A stretch of 36,318 nt of DNA from Chloroflexota bacterium (GTDB taxonomy: Bacteria > Chloroflexota > Anaerolineae > JACRMK01). Every line of letters starts with the position of its first letter. Position 1 is the first letter of the stretch. Of this stretch, positions 31,270-36,318 are shown piece by piece. The stretch lies in assembly GCA_016200765.1 (NCBI GenBank), contig JACQEC010000004.1, positions 1 through 36,318 of the forward strand, in the 5' to 3' direction. A program made the translations under genes and the position numbers. Below the pieces are notes generated by a model. It was not told the DNA's origin. It saw only the letters and a program-made list of their open reading frames with translations, and ran no database searches.

Positions 31270-31965
31270 ATGCCTAGTCTCTCGGCGGTCATGCCGGCCT
31301 ACAACGAAGAAGACAACATCGCCCCGCAGGTCACCGAGCTGGTCGGGACGCTCCGTTCGCTGGTCACCGATTTTGAAGTGATTGTGGTCAACGATGGCAG
31401 TCGGGACCGCACCGGCGCACTCGTTGCCGGGCTGGGCGCGGAGTTCCCGCAGGTGCGGCTGGTTCAGCACGCGGCGAATCAAGGCTATGGAGCCGCGCTC
31501 TACTCCGGGTTTATGAGCGCCACGAAGGAATGGGTCTTCCTGACCGACTCCGACCGCCAGTTTGACCTGTCCGACCTGAACCGGCTGTTGCCCTTGAGCC
31601 GCACCGCAGACATTGTGGCCGGCTATCGCGCGCCGCGCCGCGACCCGTTGATGCGCGTGCTGAACGGCATGGGCTGGAGCGCGCTGGTAACACTGCTCTT
31701 TGGCTATATGGCCCGCGATATTGACTGCGCCTTCAAGCTCTTCAACCGCGACATCTTGCAGCACATCAAACTCGATTCACGCGGCGCCACGTTCAGCGCC
31801 GAATTCTTGATTCGCGCCAAGCGCGCCGGCTACCGCATCGTCGAGGCGCCGGTCAGCCACCGGCCGCGGCGCGCGGGCCGCGCCACCGGCGCGCGGCTGG
31901 ATGTGATCATACGCGCCTTCCGCGAACTGTTCCGCCTGCGCTGGCGGCTGTGGTTTGACAGCTGA
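31270..31965 (+). CDS. Family 2 glycosyltransferase, DPM1-like
   Basis: The product is 231 residues. ATG 31270 is chosen because the family N-terminus SAVMPAYNEEDNIAPQV follows at once. Conserved features are VIVVNDGSRDRT (nucleotide-sugar Asp), NQGYGAAL, the metal-binding FLTDSDRQFD, and IDCAFKLFNRDIL. There is no C-terminal membrane helix, so it is a soluble DPM1/DolP-mannose-synthase-type enzyme that would charge a lipid carrier or modify a glycan at the inner membrane face. Upstream there is repeat DNA and no clear promoter. It starts a block with a GT4 enzyme, a permease and a heptose-type isomerase. Confidence 0.88.
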   Translation: MPSLSAVMPAYNEEDNIAPQVTELVGTLRSLVTDFEVIVVNDGSRDRTGALVAGLGAEFPQVRLVQHAANQGYGAALYSGFMSATKEWVFLTDSDRQFDLSDLNRLLPLSRTADIVAGYRAPRRDPLMRVLNGMGWSALVTLLFGYMARDIDCAFKLFNRDILQHIKLDSRGATFSAEFLIRAKRAGYRIVEAPVSHRPRRAGRATGARLDVIIRAFRELFRLRWRLWFDS

Positions 31966-32030
31966 CAGCTGATGGCTGATGGCCGATGGCTGATAGCGGT
32001 TGACTATCTGCTATCTGCTATTCGCTATCT
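31966..32030. repeat. GATAGC-type repeat between GT2 and GT4 genes
   Basis: CAGCTGACAGCTGATGGCTGATGG units are followed by the complement words CTATCTGCTATCTGCTATTCGCTATCT. It lies between two genes on the same strand and runs directly into the GGAGG ribosome binding site of the next gene. Confidence 0.6.
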
Positions 32031-32044
32031 GGAGGAAGACCATT

Positions 32045-33271
32045 TTGAAGATTTTGATGGTAGCGCCGACGTCGTTCTTCTCGTCCTACGGCTGTCACGT
32101 GCGTATTGCCGAGGAGGCCGACGCTTTACGGCGGATGGGGCATCAGGTCAAGGTAGTGACCTACCATAACGGCGGCAGTTGGAACGGCCTGCCGATTGAG
32201 CGCACGCTGTCGGTTCCGTGGCGTAAGGACACCGAGGTCGGTTCGTCGCGCCATAAACTGGCCTTCGATGCTCTGCTCGGCCTGAAGATGCTGGCGGTTG
32301 CCCTGCGCGAGCGCCCCGACGTGATTCACGCGCACCTGCACGAGGGCGCACTGCTGGGCTTCCCGGCGCATCTGCTCACCGGCGCGCCGCTGATTTTTGA
32401 CTTTCAGGGCAGTCTGACCAGCGAGATGGTGGATCACCACTTTCTGAACCCGGCCGGGGCGCTGTATCGTCCGGCGCGGCGGCTCGAAGAGGCGATCAAC
32501 AATCTTCCCAACGCGCTGATTGTGTCGTCGCAGAGAGCCGCGCGGCTGTTGCGCCGCGAGTACGGCTGTCGCAACCCGAATATCACGGTGGTGCCCGACT
32601 GCGTCAATGGGCAGTTCTTCCACCCGGACGTGCTGAGCGCAGACGAGCGGCAATCGCTGAAGGCGCGGCTGGGCATTCCCACCCATCACAAGGTGGTGGT
32701 CTCGCTTGGACTGCTGGCCGAGTATCAGGGCACCGGCCTGCTGTTGAACGCCGCGCGCGACATCGTTGCGGCACGCTCCGACGTGCATTTCCTGATCATG
32801 GGCTATCCGTCTGCGGAAATCTATCAGGCGCGCGCGGCGCAGTTGGGCATCAGCGCGTTCACCACCTTCACGGGCAAGATTCACTACAGCGAAGCGCCGC
32901 GCTATCTGGCGCTGGGTGATGTGGCGGTCGCGGCGAAGTTATCGGCGACCGAAGGGATCGGCAAGGTGCTCAACTACATGGCGATGGGACTGCCGACGGT
33001 TGCCTTTGACACCGACGTGAGCCGCGAATATCTGGCGGAGTTGGGTGTTTATGCGCGGGCCGGTGATAGCGCAGACCTGGCGCGCGCGCTGCTGGCGGCA
33101 CTGGACGACGACCCTTCGACAAGCTCAGGACGAGACCCCCAATCCGGTCGGGGGCGCGCGCTGCGGCAACGCGCCTTGCAGGATTACACCTGGGAACAAG
33201 CCGGCCGCCAAATCCTCCACGTGTATGAGAGCTGCCTTGCACAACGTTCGTCTGCTGTTTCGCTATCGTGA
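32045..33271 (+). CDS. Family 4 glycosyltransferase
   Basis: The product is 408 residues. TTG 32045 is chosen because GGAGG (32031-32035) lies 9 nt before it and the beta strand KILMVAPTSFFSSYGCHVRI follows. GT4 features are VIHAHLHEGALLGF, NALIVSSQRAARLLRREYG, VVPDCVNGQFFHP, VVVSLGLLAEYQGTGLLLNA and VAAKLSATEGIGKVLNYMAMGLPTVAFD. In the usual E-x7-E motif the first Glu is present (TEGIGKV) but the second position is Asn (LNYM). Near the C-terminus DPSTSSGRDPQSGRG is encoded partly by the dispersed repeat at 33112-33130. It transfers a sugar from a nucleotide donor; acceptor unknown. Its end overlaps the permease start by 47 bp. Confidence 0.88.
   Translation: MKILMVAPTSFFSSYGCHVRIAEEADALRRMGHQVKVVTYHNGGSWNGLPIERTLSVPWRKDTEVGSSRHKLAFDALLGLKMLAVALRERPDVIHAHLHEGALLGFPAHLLTGAPLIFDFQGSLTSEMVDHHFLNPAGALYRPARRLEEAINNLPNALIVSSQRAARLLRREYGCRNPNITVVPDCVNGQFFHPDVLSADERQSLKARLGIPTHHKVVVSLGLLAEYQGTGLLLNAARDIVAARSDVHFLIMGYPSAEIYQARAAQLGISAFTTFTGKIHYSEAPRYLALGDVAVAAKLSATEGIGKVLNYMAMGLPTVAFDTDVSREYLAELGVYARAGDSADLARALLAALDDDPSTSSGRDPQSGRGRALRQRALQDYTWEQAGRQILHVYESCLAQRSSAVSLS
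33112..33130. repeat. CCTTCGACAAGCTCAGG element inside the GT4 gene
   Basis: Reads CCCTTCGACAAGCTCAGGA, the inverse orientation of the element at 31243, and is translated in frame as PSTSSG. A partner run ACCCCCAATCCGGTCGGGGG follows directly. Confidence 0.75.
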
Positions 33272-34043
33272 CCTAATCCGCAACCTCGTCGCCCGCGACC
33301 TCAAAGTCCGCTACAAGAACTCCGTGCTGGGGATTGTGTGGTCTATGCTCAACCCGCTGGGCATGATGGTCGTGTTCACGGTCGTCTTTACCGTTCTCCT
33401 GCCCAATAACGGCGTTGAGCGGTTCCCGATCTTCATCCTTTGCGGCCTGTTGCCGTGGAACTGGTTCACCGGCTCGGTCATGGGCTCGGTTTACAGCGTC
33501 GTCGGCAGCGCCTCGCTGGTCAAGCAGGTCTATTTTCCCCGCGAGGCGCTGCCCCTGTCGGTGGTGCTGGCCAATCTGGTGCACTTTTTGATCGCGCTCG
33601 TCGTGCTGTTCGTCGTGATGGCCTTTTTCCACACCTCGCTGACGGCGTGGGCGCTGTTATTGCCCGTCGTGATTGCCGTGCAATTCGTCTTCACGCTCGG
33701 CCTCGCCTTCTTCCTGTCAGCCATCAACGTTTACTATCGTGATACAGCGATGGTGCTGGATGTTCTGCTGTTGGCGTGGTTCTTCCTGACCCCTATCTTC
33801 TATTCGATGGATATCGTGCCCCAGCAGAGCGTCATCCTAGGTTACACCCTGCCCGTCCAGCGGCTGGGGTACATTCTCAACCCGATGGCCTCCTTGATCG
33901 CCTCGTACCGGGTGATCCTTTACCACGGCGGGCCGCCCGCCTTCGACTTCCTGTTGCGCACGGTGGTCACGTCGTTGGGCGCGCTGGCTCTCGGCTACCT
34001 GTTCTTCCGCCGCGCGAGCCGATCATTTGGAGAGGTCTTGTAA
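33225..34043 (+). CDS. ABC-2 type permease, Wzm-like polysaccharide exporter
   Basis: The product is 272 residues from ATG 33225, which fits the family start RDLIRNLVARDLKVRYKNSVLG. About six membrane helices are visible (MLNPLGMMVVFTVVFTVLL; a helix near IFILCGLLPWNWF; VVLANLVHFLIALVVLFVVM; VIAVQFVFTLGLAFFLSAIN; LLLAWFFLTPIFY; LLRTVVTSLGALALGYLFF). The RYKNSVLG and LTPIFY motifs are those of teichoic acid/O-antigen exporters (TagG/Wzm). Such permeases need a Wzt-type ATPase, which is not encoded next to it in this window. The overlap with the GT4 end suggests coupled translation. Confidence 0.9.
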   Translation: MRAALHNVRLLFRYRDLIRNLVARDLKVRYKNSVLGIVWSMLNPLGMMVVFTVVFTVLLPNNGVERFPIFILCGLLPWNWFTGSVMGSVYSVVGSASLVKQVYFPREALPLSVVLANLVHFLIALVVLFVVMAFFHTSLTAWALLLPVVIAVQFVFTLGLAFFLSAINVYYRDTAMVLDVLLLAWFFLTPIFYSMDIVPQQSVILGYTLPVQRLGYILNPMASLIASYRVILYHGGPPAFDFLLRTVVTSLGALALGYLFFRRASRSFGEVL

Positions 34044-34049
34044 CCGGCC

Positions 34050-34679
34050 ATGCACACCATTCCCCATTACCTTGAGAAACTCCGGCAAATGCTTGACCAA
34101 CTGCCGCTTGCGCCCCTTGAGGAGTTCATCGCCATCCTGCTCTATGCGCGGGCGCATGGGAACACGGTCTTCTTCATGGGCAACGGCGGCAGCGGCTCAA
34201 CGGCCTCCCACTTTGCCACCGATCTGGGCAAGGGCACCGCGCCCGCCAGCGACACGGCAGGCGTGCCGCGCTTTAAGGTGTTCGCGCTGAACGACCCGTC
34301 GCCGACCTTCTCGGCGTATGCGAACGACATGGGCTACCAAACGGTCTTTGCGGAGCAACTGCGCGCGTGGGTCAAGCGCGGTGATATCGTCGTCGGCTTA
34401 AGCACCAGCGGCCAATCGCGCAATGTGCTGGCGGCCATGAAAGTGGCGCGGGAAGCCGGGGCGGTTTGCGTGGGCTTCACGGGCTTTGATGGGGGACAAC
34501 TGAAGGGGTCGGTGAATTTGAGCCTGCACGTGCCCGGCGGCAACGTCGGCCAGATTGAGGACGCGCACCATATCCTGATGCATCTGGTCTGCCACTGCAT
34601 CCGCGAGCACGATTCCGCCGACCCTTACCCACTGCCCGGCTGGGTTGAGGCACAGGAGTGGGGGCTGCGGGTTCGATGA
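34050..34679 (+). CDS. gmhA: SIS-domain phosphosugar isomerase, GmhA-like (sedoheptulose-7-phosphate isomerase)
   Basis: The product is 209 residues. The phosphosugar-binding loop is FFMGNGGSGSTASHFATDLG, the second SIS motif is VVGLSTSGQSRNVLAAMK, and the C-terminal IEDAHHILMHLVCH supplies the zinc/active-site residues seen in GmhA. The enzyme would convert sedoheptulose 7-phosphate to a D-glycero-heptose 7-phosphate for heptose-containing surface glycans. It starts 6 bp after the permease stop, so it is probably in the same operon. No HldE/GmhB partner is visible. A related SIS enzyme with another phosphosugar as substrate cannot be excluded. Confidence 0.85.
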   Translation: MHTIPHYLEKLRQMLDQLPLAPLEEFIAILLYARAHGNTVFFMGNGGSGSTASHFATDLGKGTAPASDTAGVPRFKVFALNDPSPTFSAYANDMGYQTVFAEQLRAWVKRGDIVVGLSTSGQSRNVLAAMKVAREAGAVCVGFTGFDGGQLKGSVNLSLHVPGGNVGQIEDAHHILMHLVCHCIREHDSADPYPLPGWVEAQEWGLRVR

Positions 34680-34682
34680 ACG

Positions 34683-34907
34683 GCAAAGCGTTGGCGCGTT
34701 GCGCGTTATGCGTTGCGCGTTGGCGCGGTAGGTTCACCGCCCGCAACGCGGTGACGCAGAGAACGCCGGAGAGAACTCGGAACTTCACGCCGCAAAAGCG
34801 CCAGAAGGAATCTCCGCGGCCTCTGCGTTCTCGGCGGTGAATGATTGCCTCTTCGACCGTGCACCCGTGAATGCATAACGCGCCAACGCTCAACGCGCAA
34901 CGCTTTC
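34683..34907. repeat. ~230-bp dispersed element, copy B (downstream of the glycan block, inverted)
   Basis: Reverse complement of this stretch aligns with copy A at 30992-31225 for most of its length, with shared blocks such as GGCAATCATTCACCGC, TTCTGGCGCTTTT, GCGGCGTGAAGTTCCGAG and GCGGTGAACCTA. Its ends are AAAGCGTTGGCGCGTTGCGC and GCGCAACGCTTT, again terminal inverted repeats. It fills the gap between the convergent gmhA-like and hydrolase genes. Confidence 0.75.
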
Positions 34908-34919
34908 CCCGGGCCGTGG

Positions 34920-35600
34920 TTACAAATTGGCGTTGAAGAAAGCCAGCGTGCGGCGCCAGGCGTCCTCTGCCGCCTGCCGGCTGTAGACTTGCGGGCGCTC
35001 GTCGTTGAAGAACGCATGGTCAACGTTCGGGTAGATGTGCATTTCCGCGTGCTTGCCGCGCGAGGCCAGTTCCTTCTCCAGCGCGCGCACCACCTCCGGG
35101 CTGACGAACCCGTCCTTTTCCGCGTAGAGGCCGAGCACCGGCGCCGTCAGCCGATCAAGGTCGGGCTTGACTGCCGGGTGGCCGCCGTAGAAGATGACAC
35201 ACGCCCCCACCGCGTCCGGGTTCTTGGACGCGGCAAACAGCGAGAGCGCGCCGCCCATGCAAAACCCCACCGTGCCGACCTTCTGGCCGCCCACGCCGGG
35301 ATGTGACTGCAAGAAGTTGACGGCGCCGCGCAGGTCACGCTCGGCTTCGTCAATATTCATCGCCATCATCAGTTTGCCCGCCTCGCCCGGCTCGGTGGTC
35401 TGCTGGCCGTGATACAAGTCGGGCGCCAGCGCAACGAAGCCGGCTTTGGCGAACCGGTCGGCCACATCCTTGATGTGAGGCACAAGCCCCCACCACTCTT
35501 GAATCACGATCACGCCCTTGCCCTGGCCGCTGGCGGGCACAGCCAGGTAGCCGCCGGCCATCTTGCCATTGCTCTTGAACGACACGGTTTCTCCACTCAT
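34920..35600 (-). CDS. Dienelactone hydrolase family protein
   Basis: The product is 226 residues from ATG 35600, with AAGGAGATAACC directly before it. The alpha/beta-hydrolase triad is visible: Cys114 in VGFCMGGALS, Asp163 in LYAEKDGFVS and His195 in NVDHAFF; Glu35 in VIQEWWGLVP matches the Glu that tunes the Cys in this family. DLH enzymes hydrolyse dienelactones from chlorocatechol breakdown, but most bacterial members are general carboxymethylene lactone/ester hydrolases. No aromatic-degradation genes are nearby, so a broad esterase role is more likely. Length is normal and no signal peptide is present, so it is cytoplasmic. Confidence 0.93.
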   Translation of the reverse strand: MSGETVSFKSNGKMAGGYLAVPASGQGKGVIVIQEWWGLVPHIKDVADRFAKAGFVALAPDLYHGQQTTEPGEAGKLMMAMNIDEAERDLRGAVNFLQSHPGVGGQKVGTVGFCMGGALSLFAASKNPDAVGACVIFYGGHPAVKPDLDRLTAPVLGLYAEKDGFVSPEVVRALEKELASRGKHAEMHIYPNVDHAFFNDERPQVYSRQAAEDAWRRTLAFFNANL

Positions 35601-35644
35601 GGTTATCTCCTTGTTCAGCATAAGGTAACGGGGATTGGCGGGAT

Positions 35645-35674
35645 GGTACGGGCGCACGGCCGTGCACCCGTACC
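35645..35674. repeat. 30-bp palindrome in the dienelactone hydrolase leader
   Basis: The palindrome runs from GGTACGGGCGCACGGC to CGTGCACCCGTACC with one mismatched pair. In the predicted mRNA it forms a strong hairpin between the promoter and the ribosome binding site. Related CGGCCGTGCACCCGT words occur near the ~230-bp elements. Confidence 0.6.
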
Positions 35675-35695
35675 TTTCCTCAACGACGCACGCCG

Positions 35696-35724
35696 ATAAT
35701 AGCAAAACACCCGGCCAAGGTCAA
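35696..35724 (-). promoter_or_regulatory. Sigma70-type promoter of the dienelactone hydrolase gene
   Basis: On the minus strand TTGACC (35724-35719) and TATTAT (35701-35696) are 17 bp apart. Transcription should start near 35689, giving an ~89-nt leader with the 35645-35674 hairpin. Confidence 0.65.
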
Positions 35725-35786
35725 GGGCGCGAATTGTTCATTGTTCTTTCAGGGCCTCTCATAAAGTTGTTAATGACGAAGCTCGC

Positions 35787-35860
35787 TCCCGCTGGACTCC
35801 CGCTGGTCGCAAATCCAGCGGCCCCCAGTGGCGGATATGGCTATCCGCCACGAGCGAGGA
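35787..35860. repeat. 74-bp two-hairpin dispersed element, copy 2 (inverted)
   Basis: Reverse complement of 28676-28749 except for one base (ACTGG for ACTGA). Here it lies in a gene-free stretch. A small hairpin TTGCC-CTTC-GGCAA follows at 35875-35888; the rest of 35889-36045 shows nothing I can name. Confidence 0.8.
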
Positions 35861-36045
35861 TTGAGGAGTCCTGATTGCCCTTCGGCAAGATTCTTATATA
35901 GGACTGCGCGGCACCCCGACATAAACAGGCGTTTGCATTAACGGCAGATGAGAGTATCGGGCGACCTGAAACCTCGCTGTAGCCCTGCGCGTGACACTGA
36001 GTAGATAGGTATGGCCTAAACCCCGGCGACTTCATCGCTCATCCG

Positions 36046-36074
36046 TTGCGCCGCTCAGGTCGCAGGGGTATAAT
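36046..36074 (+). promoter_or_regulatory. Sigma70-type promoter of the last lipoprotein gene
   Basis: TTGCGC at 36046-36051 and a perfect TATAAT at 36069-36074 are 17 bp apart. The predicted start is near 36081, before the ribosome binding site GGAGGGA (36091-36097). Confidence 0.65.
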
Positions 36075-36103
36075 CGAAGCGGGATCGTATGGAGGGACAA
36101 TCT

Positions 36104-36318
36104 ATGGCTCGTTTACGTATTGCATTCATGTTCTTTGGGTTGAGCCTGATTCTGGTGGCGTGCAACTTCGGCGCGGCCGGCCCGAGCGCGCCTTGCTCGG
36201 TCACCGTCTCGAAGCAAGCGGCGGATCGCCTGATTCAGAAAATCCGCGCGGAGTTTGGCCCGCCCGGTAAGAGTATCACCGTGAAGGCCACGGATGAGGA
36301 GGTCAGTTCTCTGTTCAC
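36104..36318 (+). CDS. N-terminal part of a lipoprotein (runs off the window)
   Basis: ATG 36104 follows GGAGGGA by 6 nt. The visible 71 residues begin MARLRIAFMFFGLSLILVAC, a lipoprotein signal with lipobox LVAC (Cys20). The mature part, FGAAGPSAPCSVTVSKQAAD, followed by RLIQKIRAEFGPPGKSITVK and TDEEVSSLF, is mixed alpha/beta and resembles small exported Chloroflexota lipoproteins of unknown function. The rest is outside the window, so the family cannot be set. Confidence 0.75.
   Translation, partial: MARLRIAFMFFGLSLILVACNFGAAGPSAPCSVTVSKQAADRLIQKIRAEFGPPGKSITVKATDEEVSSLF

Overview
The window looks like chromosomal DNA from a GC-rich member of the Chloroflexota, probably Anaerolineae-like. 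This is inferred from content, not from a marker gene. The supporting traits are exported proteins with long Thr/Pro stalks, a SpoIID/LytB protein carrying PD40-type segments, a YabE-like G5/3D protein beside rsmA, exported proteins ending in a YLP-x-x-x-R tail, and many short dispersed repeats between and inside genes. Promoters of the sigma70 type (TTGnnn, 17 bp, TAnnnT) can be read by eye in front of many genes, and some put the transcript start almost on the start codon.

Layout. 1-545: the end of an unrecognised gene and an unrecognised AT-richer fragment. 660-2454: a terminase small/large subunit pair with no other phage genes. 2623-4819: a stand-alone PEP-synthase-type ATP-grasp domain, a lipoprotein with a CxxCH haem site, and a small exported membrane-anchored protein. 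4969-10479: two large exported proteins in divergent orientation, a SpoIID/LytB protein (minus) and a 14-repeat RCC1-like protein (plus). Both end in the same short hydrophobic-Arg tail. 10588-13177: tRNA-Ser(GGA), SRP RNA, a frameshifted YabE-like protein, and rsmA. 13290-16825 (minus): a class V aminotransferase, a sugar-dehydrogenase-like beta-propeller lipoprotein and a secreted PDZ protein. 17047-21501: a minus-strand ApbE / ferric-reductase-like membrane electron-transfer cluster, divergent from an OmpR-type response regulator and its histidine kinase. 21476-22375: an AlkZ/YcaQ-like winged-helix protein. 22445-28494 (minus): a class III adenylate cyclase with a degenerate receiver domain, followed by two paralogous Thr/Pro-rich proteins that appear translationally coupled. 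28752-30981: an M50 (site-2-type) protease, an HD hydrolase and a TyrA-family dehydrogenase with a substituted catalytic His, tightly packed. 31270-34679: a glycan block (GT2, GT4, Wzm-like ABC permease, GmhA-like isomerase) bracketed by inverted copies of a ~230 bp repeat. 34920-35600 (minus): a dienelactone hydrolase. 36104 to the end: the start of a lipoprotein.

How it fits together. Much of the window concerns the cell surface: export, envelope glycans, secreted beta-propellers, lipoproteins and trans-membrane electron flow. Two regulatory modules are present, the two-component pair facing the apbE cluster and the membrane cyclase with its Thr/Pro-rich partners. The most unusual features are the repeat families. 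One 17-19 bp element (CCTGAGCCTGTCGAAGG and its complement) occurs four times, plus one degenerate copy. It is translated as an in-frame peptide inside ApbE and a GT4 enzyme, and it lies exactly where one Thr/Pro paralog has lost its N-terminal membrane anchor. No CRISPR array, complete insertion sequence or defence island was seen.
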